The notes beneath the pieces were generated by a model. The model was not told the DNA's origin and did no database searches. It saw nothing but the letters and a program-made list of their open reading frames with translations. A stretch of 64,000 nt of DNA from Xanthobacter flavus (GTDB taxonomy: Bacteria > Pseudomonadota > Alphaproteobacteria > Rhizobiales > Xanthobacteraceae), in assembly GCF_017875275.1 (NCBI RefSeq), contig NZ_JAGGML010000001.1, positions 4,175,001 to 4,239,000 on the forward strand, given 5' to 3'. Numbering within the stretch: the stretch's first letter is position 1; each line of letters begins with the position of its first letter. The position numbers and the translations under genes are program-made. Shown here piece by piece: positions 19,729 through 28,950 of this stretch.

Positions 19729-20733
19729 TCAGTGGTAGCCTTCGCCTTCCCGCACCTTGCCGCGGAAGATCCAGTAGACGAAGACGATGTAGCCCAGCAC
19801 CACGGGCAGTAGGAAGATGACGCCGAACAGCATCAGGATCTGACTGGGCGGGGCTGCCGCCGTCTGCCACACGGTGAGGCTCGGCGGCACGAGGTAGGGA
19901 AAGGTCGAGATGGCGAGGCCCGCGAAGCCGAGCACGAACAGACCGATGGTGCCGAAGAACGGCAGCATCTCCCGCCCCGTGCGCAGCCAGTGCCACACGA
20001 AATAGGCCAGCGCAGCGGTGACGATGGGCACCGGCGCGAGGAAGAAGATGTTGGGCCGCGAGAACCAGCGCGTGGCGATGCGATCGAACGCCAGCGGCGT
20101 CCACAGGCTCACCAGCCCCATCAGCACGATGACGCCGAGGAGCAGCGGGATGGCGTGGCTGCGCGCCCGGTCGGCGATGGTGCCTTCGGTCTTCACCAGC
20201 AGCCAGGTGGCCCCAAGCAGGGCATAGCCCACCACGACGCCGACGCCGCACAGGAGCGCGAAGGGCGTCGCCCAGTCGAGGGGACCGCCGGCGAAGGCGC
20301 CGTCCTTCACCGTGATGCCCTGGAGGAGCCCGCCGAGAATGATGCCCTGGAAGAAGGCCGCCACGAGCGAGCCGGCGGAGAAGGCGAAGTTCCACAGCCG
20401 CCGACTGGAGGCCGCCACCCAGCGGAATTCAAACGCGACGCCCCGGAACACCAGGGCCAGAAGCATGATGATGACCGGCAGATAAAGCGCCGGCATCACC
20501 ACCGCATAGGCCTTGGGGAAGGCCACCCACAGGCCGCCGCCGCCGAGGATGAGCCAGGTCTCGTTGCCGTCCCAGAAGGGGGCGACGGTGTTCATCATGA
20601 CATCGCGTTCCCTCTCCTCCTTGGCGAAGGGGAACAGGATGCCGATGCCGAGGTCGAAGCCGTCGAGCACCACGTACATGATGACCGCGACGCCGATGAT
20701 GAAGCCCCAGATGACGGGGAGATACCATTCCAT
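19729..20733 (-). CDS. cydB: Cytochrome bd ubiquinol oxidase subunit II (CydB/CioB)
   Basis: 334 residues, about nine membrane helices. The N-terminus with VLDGFDLGIGILFPF and the following TVAPFWDGNETWLILGGGGLWVAFP are diagnostic. It partners the subunit I gene just upstream (27-base gap). No cydX-like ORF is seen after its stop, and no cydDC in the window. Confidence 0.96.
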   Translation of the reverse strand: MEWYLPVIWGFIIGVAVIMYVVLDGFDLGIGILFPFAKEERERDVMMNTVAPFWDGNETWLILGGGGLWVAFPKAYAVVMPALYLPVIIMLLALVFRGVAFEFRWVAASSRRLWNFAFSAGSLVAAFFQGIILGGLLQGITVKDGAFAGGPLDWATPFALLCGVGVVVGYALLGATWLLVKTEGTIADRARSHAIPLLLGVIVLMGLVSLWTPLAFDRIATRWFSRPNIFFLAPVPIVTAALAYFVWHWLRTGREMLPFFGTIGLFVLGFAGLAISTFPYLVPPSLTVWQTAAAPPSQILMLFGVIFLLPVVLGYIVFVYWIFRGKVREGEGYH

Positions 20734-20760
20734 GGCCTAGTCCTCCTGCGCGTCCGTGGG

Positions 20761-22155
20761 TCAGGTTCCGGGGGTCATCTGGCCTTCGCCATGGGCGGCG
20801 GCGAGGGGGCGTGTGGGGCGTTCGCGGGCGGGCGGCTGGATGAGGGTCTGGTCGGGACCGCGCACGATGAGCCGGTTCATGAAGTGGATGCCGGTGGCGA
20901 AGATCACCGCGTAGATGATGACGAATAGCGTCAGCGACAGCCCGACCGTCCAGCCCGCGAGGGGCGACATGGCATCCTCTGTGCGTAGCAACCCTTCCAC
21001 CACCCAGGGCTGGCGGCCCTGCTCGGTGACGATCCAGCCGGCCAGGATGGCGATGAAGCCCAGCGGCCAGCACCACGAGGTGACGACGAGGTACCAGCGG
21101 GTGGTGGTCTCGCGCCCCTTGAAAATCAGCCAGGCACCGATCCACCCCAGCAGGATCATGATGACGCCCACGCCCACCATGGCGCGGAAGCCGAAGAAGG
21201 GGCCGAACACCGGCGGGCGATCCTGCGGCGGGAAATCCTTGAGGCCGGGGAAGAGGCCGTCGAGGCTGTGGGTGATCATCAGCGAGGCACCGTTCGGGAT
21301 CGAGATCTCGAACAGGTTCTTCTCGGCCTTCTCGTCCGGCCAGGCGAACAGAACGAGGGGCGCGGGCTTGGTGCTGTCCCAGTGCGCCTCGACGGCGGCG
21401 ATCTTGGCCGGCTGGTAGTGCGCGGTATTGAGGCCGTGGCTGTCGCCGACGAAGGCCTGGATGGGACCGACGATGGCGAGCATGCCGATGCCCATGACCA
21501 TCATCACGCGTGATTCTTCCTTGAAATTGCCGGCCAGCAGGTAGCGCGCGCCCACGGAGAGCACCACCAGCGAGGTGGTCAGGTAGGCGGCGAGCAGCAT
21601 GTGCGGCAGGCGCCAGTGGAAGCTCGGGTTGAAGATGATCTCAAGCCAGTCGAGCGGATAGCCGACGCCGTCGCGGATTTCGTAGCCGGCCGGCGTCTGC
21701 ATCCAGCTGTTGGCGGCGAGGATCCAGAAGGCAGACATGAAGGTGCCGAACGCCACGACGCAGCACGACAGGACATGCAGCCACGGCGGCACCCGGTTCC
21801 AGCCGAACAGCATGATGCCGAGGAAGGTGGCCTCCAGGAAGAAGGCGGTCAGCACCTCGAAGCCGATGAGCGGCGCAATTACCGAGCCGACGAACTCGGC
21901 ATAGCGGCTCCAATTGGTGCCGAACTGGTAGGACAGCACGATGCCGGACACGACGCCCATGGCGAAGGAGACGGCGAAGATCTTGGTCCAGAACCGCGCG
22001 AGGCGATGGAACACGTCCTTCCCGGTCTTCAGCCAGATCAGCTCCAGCGTCGCGATGAAGGCGGACAGGCCGATGGTGAAGGCCGGAAAGATGACGTGGA
22101 ACGAGACCGTGAAGGCAAACTGCATGCGTGCGAGGGTGACTGGATCGAAATCCAT
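20761..22155 (-). CDS. cydA: Cytochrome bd ubiquinol oxidase subunit I, CIO-like (CydA/CioA)
   Basis: 464 residues, shorter than E. coli CydA (about 520) because the quinol-binding Q-loop is short, as in cyanide-insensitive oxidases. The conserved GRQPWVVEGLLRT block is present, as is the N-terminal MQFAFTVSFHVIFPAFTIG with a heme-ligand His. Oxidises quinol and reduces O2 at low oxygen or when cytochrome oxidases are inhibited. I found no TTGAT-N4-ATCAA site in the 177-base upstream gap, so an FNR-type control is not supported here. Confidence 0.95.
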   Translation of the reverse strand: MDFDPVTLARMQFAFTVSFHVIFPAFTIGLSAFIATLELIWLKTGKDVFHRLARFWTKIFAVSFAMGVVSGIVLSYQFGTNWSRYAEFVGSVIAPLIGFEVLTAFFLEATFLGIMLFGWNRVPPWLHVLSCCVVAFGTFMSAFWILAANSWMQTPAGYEIRDGVGYPLDWLEIIFNPSFHWRLPHMLLAAYLTTSLVVLSVGARYLLAGNFKEESRVMMVMGIGMLAIVGPIQAFVGDSHGLNTAHYQPAKIAAVEAHWDSTKPAPLVLFAWPDEKAEKNLFEISIPNGASLMITHSLDGLFPGLKDFPPQDRPPVFGPFFGFRAMVGVGVIMILLGWIGAWLIFKGRETTTRWYLVVTSWCWPLGFIAILAGWIVTEQGRQPWVVEGLLRTEDAMSPLAGWTVGLSLTLFVIIYAVIFATGIHFMNRLIVRGPDQTLIQPPARERPTRPLAAAHGEGQMTPGT

Positions 22156-22332
22156 GGCGTCCGCTCCTGGCAGTCCCGTCAGGGCTGCGCATCATCCGGC
22201 CGCGGATGGGTGCGATGCAACCTGCAGGACGCAGCTGGACCATAGACGGGGCGACCGGCGGCGTCGATACGCAGGCGCGTGAAACGCCCCTCCAGCCCGA
22301 TGCCCGAATGCCGCACCACGTGGCAAAAGCCG

Positions 22333-23832
22333 CTAGGAACGTGGCCTTAGAACGCAGAGGACTGCGGCAATGAGCGCCATCACGGCGACGAGAACAATCC
22401 CCCACTCCACGGCCCCGACCAGCGCCGGGCCGGAGACGTCCTTCATCCGGTCCGTCATCCCGCCGGCCTGCTTCAGCCCAAGTGACAGGGTGGAGGTCGC
22501 CCCCGCGACACCGAGACTGGTGCCCAACACCCGCATCAGGTTCAGGAGGGAGCCGGCCTGCGTCGCCAGCTCCGGGGGCGCGGCCTTGAGGGTGGCGTGG
22601 TTGTTGGGGGCGATGAACAGGCCGAGCCCGGCGCCAAACAGCATGAAGGCGGCGAAACTCATCAGCTGGCTCGCCGCGGGGGCGCCGACGCCGAGGCCGA
22701 GCACCATGAGGCCGAGGAGGCACACGCCCATCCCCCCGGCCCCCAGCACCCGGATGCCGATGCGATCGGCGAGGCCGCCGCTGAGGGGCGCCACCAGCCC
22801 GAGGATGACCGGGATGACGGCGAGGTGCAGGCCCGCTTCCCACGCGCGTTCGCCGTAGCCGTGCTCCAGCAGGAACGACATGAGGAAGAACATGGCGTAG
22901 AGCATGGCATAGCCGAGCACCACCGCCGTCGCGCCGAGCGCGAAGCCGGGATTGGCGAACAGCTTGAGGTCCACGAGCGGAAGCGCCGCACGCCGCTCCT
23001 GCCGCACCAGCAGCCACAGCAGCCCCGTCGCCAGCACCGCGCTGCCGAGGGTCTGCGGCGATGTCAGGCCCCAGCCGGCGGCGTGGTTCAGCGCACGCAC
23101 TAGGATGACCAGCGCCGGCGCGAGCAGCAGCGCGCCCAGCCAGTCGAACCGGGCCTCGGGCCGGGCACCGGAGGTGCGCGGCAGGGCGACCCAGCCGGCT
23201 ATCGCGGCGAGGAGGCCGAACGGCACGGTAAGCCAGAATATCCACGGCCATCCCAGCGCGCCGAGCACGATGCCGCCCACGGCCGGCCCCGCGCTCATGC
23301 CGATGGCCTGCGCCGCGGCGAAGACGCCGAGCGCTCGCCCACGCTTCTCCTCCGGCACGGCGGTGACGAGGATGGCGATGCTGTTGGCCCCCAGCAGCGC
23401 GCCGCCGATGCCCTGCACCACGCGCGCCGCCACCAGCGAGGGCAGGTCGGGCGCCAGCGCGCACAGGGCGCTCGACACCACGAAGACGATATAGCCGACG
23501 AGATAGAGCGTCTTGCGCCCGTACATCTGGCACACGCGCCCGAAGATCGGCAGGAAGGACGCGAAGGCCACGAGATAGCCGAGCGACACCCAGCTCACCG
23601 CATGGAGCCCGGCGTCGAACGTGCTCGCCAGCGTCGGCAAAGCGAGCTGGACGATGGTGGCGTCGAGCTGGCCGACGAAGGCGCCGATGGAGACGAGGCC
23701 GACGACAATCCAGGAATGCCACGGCAGCCGTTCCAATGCCGCGACGGGGGCGGGTTCCTGCATGAGGCGGGCGAGCCTCTGAACAAGACGGCTGGGCGTG
23801 GGCGCGGCGCTGCCTGGAAGTCCCTGGTCCAT
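22333..23832 (-). CDS. DHA2-family MFS multidrug exporter (EmrB/QacA type)
   Basis: 499 residues, about 14 membrane helices. Early motif QLDATIVQLALPTL is the DHA2 motif D1 (usually LDxTIVNVALP). Motif A is FGRVCQMYGRKTLYLVGY and motif C-like AMSAGPAVGGIV follows. Probably a proton-driven exporter of toxic organic compounds. It is a lone gene divergent from an SDR gene, with no adjacent TetR regulator and no EmrA-type adaptor. Confidence 0.87.
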   Translation of the reverse strand: MDQGLPGSAAPTPSRLVQRLARLMQEPAPVAALERLPWHSWIVVGLVSIGAFVGQLDATIVQLALPTLASTFDAGLHAVSWVSLGYLVAFASFLPIFGRVCQMYGRKTLYLVGYIVFVVSSALCALAPDLPSLVAARVVQGIGGALLGANSIAILVTAVPEEKRGRALGVFAAAQAIGMSAGPAVGGIVLGALGWPWIFWLTVPFGLLAAIAGWVALPRTSGARPEARFDWLGALLLAPALVILVRALNHAAGWGLTSPQTLGSAVLATGLLWLLVRQERRAALPLVDLKLFANPGFALGATAVVLGYAMLYAMFFLMSFLLEHGYGERAWEAGLHLAVIPVILGLVAPLSGGLADRIGIRVLGAGGMGVCLLGLMVLGLGVGAPAASQLMSFAAFMLFGAGLGLFIAPNNHATLKAAPPELATQAGSLLNLMRVLGTSLGVAGATSTLSLGLKQAGGMTDRMKDVSGPALVGAVEWGIVLVAVMALIAAVLCVLRPRS

Positions 23833-23988
23833 CGATCCATCGTCGCTGTGTCCGGCAGAGTTCTAGTCGATGCCCGCAGCGCTTGTCATGGGGCACGGCC
23901 CGTGGCGCTTTGCTGGAGATCGATGGAGCGATCTTCTATCAACGCTCCTCTCGCCGCGGCCGCGGCGCAGTTGAACCGGGGACGGCAC

Positions 23989-24744
23989 ATGGCGCGAAGG
24001 CTCGATCTGACGGGACAGGTGGCGGTGGTGACGGGCGGAGCGAGCGGCATCGGCCTTGCCGCCGCGACCGCCATGGCCGAGGCCGGCGCGCGCGTCATCC
24101 TCGCCGACCGTGACGGGGACGCGGCCGGACGCGCAGCAGCCGGCCTCTCCGGCGCCGAGGCGCTGGCCCTTGACGTGACCGACGAGGCCGCGGTCGCAGC
24201 CGCGTTCGGTCAGGTGGTCGCAACGCACGGCGGTCTCGACATCCTCGTCAACAATGCCGGACTGTCCATCCGCAAGGGTCTGACGGAGCTTGAGCTTGCC
24301 GACTGGGAGAAGGTGTTCGCCGTCAACGTCACCGGCGGCTTCCTCTGCGCGCGGGCGGCTGTCCCCTCCATGACGGCGCGGGGCGGCGGCGCCATCGTGA
24401 ACGTCACGTCCATCATGGGGCTGAGCGGCGGCGGGCCCTATCCCAACCCGGCGTATCAGGCGAGCAAGGGGGCGGTGGTGAATTTCACCCGCGGTCTGGC
24501 CGTGGAGCTTGCCCCGGTGAAGATCCGCGTGAACGCGGTGGCGCCCACCTGGGTGCGTACACCCTTCATCGATCCCCTGATGCGCGATCCGGACAAGCTC
24601 GCCGCCATCGAGAAGCTGATGCCGCTCGGCCGCATCGCCGAGCCGGAGGAGGTGGCGGACGCCATCCTCTTCCTCGCGAGCCCCATGGCGGCCATGGTGA
24701 CCGGCCACGTCCTGGCCGTGGACGGCGGGTTTCTGGCGCAGTGA
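23989..24744 (+). CDS. SDR-family oxidoreductase
   Basis: 251 residues from the ATG at 23989 (site GGGGACGG); a start at 23923 is possible but less conserved. The cofactor loop is VTGGASGIGLAAA, followed by NNAG, catalytic Ser in VTSIMGLSGGG, YQASK with Tyr/Lys, and a VDGG end block. This matches NAD(P)-dependent alcohol or 3-oxoacyl reductases. Substrate cannot be told from sequence. It precedes an ABC operon by 129 bases and may not be co-transcribed. Confidence 0.82.
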   Translation: MARRLDLTGQVAVVTGGASGIGLAAATAMAEAGARVILADRDGDAAGRAAAGLSGAEALALDVTDEAAVAAAFGQVVATHGGLDILVNNAGLSIRKGLTELELADWEKVFAVNVTGGFLCARAAVPSMTARGGGAIVNVTSIMGLSGGGPYPNPAYQASKGAVVNFTRGLAVELAPVKIRVNAVAPTWVRTPFIDPLMRDPDKLAAIEKLMPLGRIAEPEEVADAILFLASPMAAMVTGHVLAVDGGFLAQ

Positions 24745-24796
24745 TCCGTGGCGTCAGGCACGTTCTGGAAGCTTTTGCGATCAGGTCTCGGCAGTC

Positions 24797-24810
24797 AGCA
24801 ATTAATTGCT
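24797..24810. promoter_or_regulatory. Perfect 14-bp palindrome upstream of the amidase/ABC operon
   Basis: AGCAATTAATTGCT, a perfect dyad in the form AGCAA-N4-TTGCT, 63 bases before the substrate-binding-protein ATG. The same AGCAA-N4-TTGCT geometry recurs at 33213-33226, upstream of the second ABC operon. Likely an operator for one shared regulator. Confidence 0.55.
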
Positions 24811-24873
24811 TCTAAAGCCGGGCCGGGGCGCATTCGATGGCGCCATCCGTGCACTGCACCAGAGAGACCGGCC

Positions 24874-25860
24874 ATGCAGCATTTCAAGCTCTCCAGCGTT
24901 ATTGCCGCGGCCCTCCTCCTAGGTCCATTTTCGAGCGCCGGAGCGGCAGAGCTCGTGAAGGCGCGCCTCGCGCAGAACCTGGCGCCCATCTCGGCGCTGA
25001 CCATCGTCGCCAAGGCTCAGGGCCTGTTCGAAAAGGAAGGCCTTGATGTCACGGTCAGCAATTTCACCAGCGGCAAGCAGGCCCTCGACACGGTGATCGG
25101 CGGCGGAGCCGATATCGCCACCACCGCGGAAGCCCCGGTTACGGCTGCTGCCATGGCGGGACAGCCCATCGCTTTCGTTGCGGGCATGGAATATTCGGAC
25201 GTCAAGACTCTGACCGCGAAGAAAGCGGGCATCAAGACCATCGCCGATCTCAAGGGCAAGAAGATCGCCTACACCGCCGGCACCGGCAGCGAGGTCTACA
25301 CCACCGAGCTGCTGAAGAAGGCCGGGCTCACCGCCAAGGATGTCACCCTGGTCAATCTCAAGCCCCAGGAAATGCTGCCCGCGATGGCGGCCGGCAGCAT
25401 CGATGCTTACGATACCTGGGAGCCCCACATCTCCAACGGCAAGAAGGCGCTCGGCGACGAGGCTGTTCTGCTCGACACCAAGGGCGTCTATTCCGAGACC
25501 TTCAACATCGTGGTGATGCAGGATTACCTGAAGGCCAATCCGCAGGTGGTCTCGAAATTCCTCGCCGCGCTCATCACCGCCGAAGCGTGGGTGAAGGCGC
25601 ATCCCGAGGAGGCGATCGAGGTGGTCTCCAAGGCCGTCGGCATGAAGCCCGAGGATCTGAAGCCGATCTGGAGCGACTATGTCTATCAGGTCGGCATCGG
25701 CGCCAAGCAGATCGATGCCCTGAAGGCTCATGCCCAGTGGCGCCTCGACACGAAGAACCACCCGCCCGGCGTGACCGGCATGCCGGATTTCGCGGTGGTG
25801 CTCTTTCCCGAGCCTCTGCGCACGCTGGACGCCGCCCGCGTCAATTACAAGCTCAACTGA
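24874..25860 (+). CDS. ABC-transporter substrate-binding protein (SsuA/TauA/NMT1 family)
   Basis: 328 residues from the ATG at 24874. A Sec signal peptide (MQHFKLSSVIAAALLLGPFSSAGAA) sends it to the periplasm. The mature part begins with the NMT1/SsuA-like VKARLAQNLAPISALTIVAKAQGLFEKEG and contains GGGADIATTAEAPV and ADLKGKKIAYTAGTGSE. It delivers a small ligand (sulfonate, nitrate or amide-like in this family) to the permease and ATPase encoded next. The downstream amidase suggests a nitrogen-containing ligand. Confidence 0.88.
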   Translation: MQHFKLSSVIAAALLLGPFSSAGAAELVKARLAQNLAPISALTIVAKAQGLFEKEGLDVTVSNFTSGKQALDTVIGGGADIATTAEAPVTAAAMAGQPIAFVAGMEYSDVKTLTAKKAGIKTIADLKGKKIAYTAGTGSEVYTTELLKKAGLTAKDVTLVNLKPQEMLPAMAAGSIDAYDTWEPHISNGKKALGDEAVLLDTKGVYSETFNIVVMQDYLKANPQVVSKFLAALITAEAWVKAHPEEAIEVVSKAVGMKPEDLKPIWSDYVYQVGIGAKQIDALKAHAQWRLDTKNHPPGVTGMPDFAVVLFPEPLRTLDAARVNYKLN

Positions 25861-25872
25861 AGCGCCGGCGTC

Positions 25873-26712
25873 ATGGCGGATATCTCTCCCCCGGCGGCAC
25901 TCTCCCGACCAGTGGGCGTTGTGCTTCCGGCCGCGGGGGCGAGCCGGCGGCGCAAGGCCCGGCTGAGCCAGCGGATCAACATGGCGGTGGGGGTGGTGTC
26001 CATCCCGCTGTTCCTGATGGTGTGGCAACTGATCGCGCAGGCGCGGATCGTCAATCCCATCCTGTTTCCCGCGCCCACCGAAGTCGCGCGCGCCGCAATG
26101 GAATGGGTGACGAGCGGCCTGTTCATCGAGGACGTGGTGGCGAGCCTGAAGCGTGTGGCGACCGGCTACCTCGTCGGTTCCGTCGTCGGGGTCGGATGCG
26201 GTCTGCTGACTGGGCGCTCCGCTTTCTTCTCCGGGCTGCTCGGCCCGCTGTTTCAGGTGCTGCGGCCGATCCCGCCCATCGCCTTCGTCTCCATCGTCAT
26301 CCTGTGGTTCGGGTTGTCGGAGAGCGGCAAGGTCTTCCTGATCGTCTGGGGTGTGTTCTTCACCGTGTGGCTTTCCACTCACCTCGGCGTTCAGAAGGTG
26401 GACCAGGGACTGGTGCGCGCCGCCCAGATGCTCGGCACGCCCCGCCGACGGCTTGTCGGCGAGGTGGTGCTTCTGAGCGCGCTCCCCTTCATCGTCGTCG
26501 GGCTCCGCACGGCGGTCGGGATTTCCTTCTACACGCTGGTGGCGGCAGAACTGGCGGGCGCCTTCGCGGGCATCTTCTATCGTATCCAGCTGGCCCAGCA
26601 GAACATGCAGACCGGGCTCGTCTTTGCCGGCCTCGCGGCGCTGGGCCTCATCTCCTTCATCGCCGATCGCTGCTTTGCGACGCTGGCGCAGCGCCTGGTG
26701 TGGTGGCGATGA
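25873..26712 (+). CDS. ABC-transporter permease (SsuC/TauC family)
   Basis: 279 residues. The N-terminal 40 residues are cytoplasmic, followed by about six membrane helices. The EAA-like coupling loop near QGLVRAAQMLGTPRRRLVGEVVL meets the ATPase. It begins 12 bases after the binding-protein stop and overlaps the ATPase gene by four bases (ATGA), so the operon is tightly coupled. Confidence 0.9.
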   Translation: MADISPPAALSRPVGVVLPAAGASRRRKARLSQRINMAVGVVSIPLFLMVWQLIAQARIVNPILFPAPTEVARAAMEWVTSGLFIEDVVASLKRVATGYLVGSVVGVGCGLLTGRSAFFSGLLGPLFQVLRPIPPIAFVSIVILWFGLSESGKVFLIVWGVFFTVWLSTHLGVQKVDQGLVRAAQMLGTPRRRLVGEVVLLSALPFIVVGLRTAVGISFYTLVAAELAGAFAGIFYRIQLAQQNMQTGLVFAGLAALGLISFIADRCFATLAQRLVWWR

Positions 26713-27557
26713 GCATTATCTCCATGATCCGAAAGCCGACGCCCGTGCCGATGCGGCAGATGGGCGAGGTCGAGATCGACGTCCGCGACGTCACCATCGC
26801 CTTCGAGCGGGACGGCGGCGAACTGGTGCCGGCTGTCGACCGCGTATCCTTTCAGGTGCGCCGGGGCGAGTTCATTTGTCTGCTGGGGCCATCCGGTTGC
26901 GGCAAGTCCACCCTGCTGAACGCGGTCGCGGGCTTCGAGACGCCCTATGAGGGGGACGTGGTGGTCGGCGGGAAAACCGTCACCGGCCCCGGCCCGGATC
27001 GGGGCGTCGTGTTCCAGCAGCCCCGTCTGTTTCCCTGGAAGTCGGTCCGCGCGAACGTGGCGCATGGCCCGCGCATGGCCGGAAAATCCCGCGCCGAGGC
27101 CCGCGCGATCGCCGACGAACTGATCGAGATGGTCGGCCTCTCGCGGTCTGCCGACGCGCTGCCGCATACCCTCTCGGGCGGCATGCAGCAGCGCGTCGCC
27201 ATCGCCCGCGCGCTCGCCAACCGGCCGAACATCCTGCTGATGGACGAACCGTTCGGCGCGCTCGACGCCCAGACCCGGACGGTGATGCAGGAGAGCTTGC
27301 TGCGTCTGTGGGCGCAGCTGGACACCACCATCCTCTTCGTCACGCACGATATCGACGAGGCCGTTCTGCTGGCCGACCGCGTGCTCGTCATGTCGGCGGG
27401 ACCGGGGCGCATCGTCCGCGATCTCGCGGTTCAGCTCCCGCGCCCGCGCACGATCGAGACGACGCTTGGCGCGCCGTTCCAGGCACTTCGCCGCGAGTGT
27501 CTCGATCTCATCCGACAGCAGAGCCAGAAGGCCTTCGAAGGGACCCACGATGCTTGA
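26709..27557 (+). CDS. ABC-transporter ATP-binding protein (SsuB/TauB family)
   Basis: 282 residues from the ATG at 26709, overlapping the permease stop. Walker A is GPSGCGKST, the Q-loop region VVFQQPRLFPWKSV, the signature LSGGMQQR and Walker B ILLMDEPFGALD, followed by the switch His in FVTHDIDEA. Powers uptake by the preceding permease. Its stop lies inside the start of the amidase gene (8-base overlap). Confidence 0.93.
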   Translation: MSIISMIRKPTPVPMRQMGEVEIDVRDVTIAFERDGGELVPAVDRVSFQVRRGEFICLLGPSGCGKSTLLNAVAGFETPYEGDVVVGGKTVTGPGPDRGVVFQQPRLFPWKSVRANVAHGPRMAGKSRAEARAIADELIEMVGLSRSADALPHTLSGGMQQRVAIARALANRPNILLMDEPFGALDAQTRTVMQESLLRLWAQLDTTILFVTHDIDEAVLLADRVLVMSAGPGRIVRDLAVQLPRPRTIETTLGAPFQALRRECLDLIRQQSQKAFEGTHDA

Positions 27558-28926
27558 TAAGGTTGCTCCCGCCGCGCACCCCGCAGGCACCGGCTTCACC
27601 ACCGCCCGGGCCGCGCTCGCCGCCGGGGCCGATCCGGTGGCGCTGGCGCTGGACGCAGCCGATCGCGCACAGGCGGCGGCGGAAGACGGCATCTTCACCG
27701 CTCTGGTTCCCCGCGCGGACGTGGAACGCGCTGCGGCAGCGGTTACAGCGCGCGCCAAGGCCGGCGAGCACCTTCCCCTGCTCGGCCTCACGTTTTCGGT
27801 GAAGGACAATCTGCACGTCGCGGGCATGGCGACGACGCTCAATTGCCCGGCCGTCGCCATGGCGCCGCAGGAAAGCGCGCTCGCCATCACGCGCCTCGAG
27901 GCGGCGGGCGCCGTGCTCATCGGCAAGAACACGCTGGATCAGTTTGCGACGGGCCTGAACGGCACGCGCAGCCCGGAGCCTTTGTGCCGCAACGCGCTCG
28001 ACCCCGCCTTCATCCCCGGCGGCTCCAGCTCCGGCTCCGGCGTCGCCGTGGCGGCTGGTATCGTCTCCTTCTCGCTGGGAAGCGACACGGGCGGATCGGG
28101 ACGGGTTCCGGCCGCCTGCAATGGCATCGTGGGGCTGCGGCCATCCCTCGGGCTCGTGAGTACGCGCGGCGCCGTCTACAACAGCCGCCTGCTCGACTGC
28201 ATCCCCATCTTTGCGACCCATGTGGATGACGCGAGCGAGATCCTGGGCCTGATCGCCGGCTATGACGCGCTCGATCCCTGGAGCCGCCGCGATGCGGATG
28301 CCATCGGAACCGCGCCGGCACCGGCGCCGTCATCCCGCCTCGCCATTCCGCGCCAGGATCAGATGCGCTTCTTCGGCGATGCTGATGCCGAGGCCGCCTT
28401 CGCCACCAATCTCGATCGTCTGCGCGGGCTCGGCTTCACGCTGGAGGAGATCGATTTCGCGCCGTTCGAGGAGGCGGGAAGGCTGGTGTTCCAGTCCGCG
28501 CTGGTGGCCGAGCGCCTCGTCGAGTACGACGAGATCATCTCCACCCATCGCGACGCCGTCCACCCGGCAGCGCTCGCCGCCATCGAGCCGGGGCGCGGCT
28601 ATTCCGCCAAACAGGCGTTCGAGACGCTGTACCGGATGCGAGAACTACAGCGCGCGGCCGAAGGCGCGCTCGCCGACTTCGCCGCCTTCGTGGTGCCCAC
28701 CGTGCCAACCATCTACACCATCGAGGAGATGCTGGCGGACCCCATGGCCCGGAATTCGGTGATGGGCACCTACACCTATTTCGTGGCTCCCATGGACCTA
28801 TGCGCCATCGCTGCGCCGGGCGCTCCCGCCCGCGCGGGCCTGCCCTCGTCGCTCAGCTTCATCGGGCTCGCCGGGCAGGATGGCGTGGTGGCCGGTCTCG
28901 CGCGGCAGTTCCAGCGGCAGGCGTGA
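27550..28926 (+). CDS. Amidase-signature hydrolase, allophanate hydrolase (AtzF)-like
   Basis: 458 residues from the ATG at 27550. The Ser-cisSer-Lys triad is visible: Lys85 in SVKDN, Ser159-161 in GGSSSGSG and Ser183 in GSDTGGSGR. The sequence after the triad (GLRPSLGLVSTRGAVYNSRLLDCIPIF, then GYDALDPWSRR) resembles allophanate hydrolases more than glutamyl-tRNA amidotransferases. AtzF proteins usually carry a further C-terminal domain of about 150 residues, and this one ends after the amidase domain. It is the last gene of an import operon, so it probably hydrolyses the imported amide or urea-type compound. Confidence 0.82.
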   Translation: MLDKVAPAAHPAGTGFTTARAALAAGADPVALALDAADRAQAAAEDGIFTALVPRADVERAAAAVTARAKAGEHLPLLGLTFSVKDNLHVAGMATTLNCPAVAMAPQESALAITRLEAAGAVLIGKNTLDQFATGLNGTRSPEPLCRNALDPAFIPGGSSSGSGVAVAAGIVSFSLGSDTGGSGRVPAACNGIVGLRPSLGLVSTRGAVYNSRLLDCIPIFATHVDDASEILGLIAGYDALDPWSRRDADAIGTAPAPAPSSRLAIPRQDQMRFFGDADAEAAFATNLDRLRGLGFTLEEIDFAPFEEAGRLVFQSALVAERLVEYDEIISTHRDAVHPAALAAIEPGRGYSAKQAFETLYRMRELQRAAEGALADFAAFVVPTVPTIYTIEEMLADPMARNSVMGTYTYFVAPMDLCAIAAPGAPARAGLPSSLSFIGLAGQDGVVAGLARQFQRQA

Positions 28927-28950
28927 CCCTGCCGCTTCCGCATCGAAGGA

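Noticed and set aside
22156-22332. FNR/FixK-type anaerobox before cydA
   Set aside because: I looked for TTGAT-N4-ATCAA and close variants in both directions and found none.
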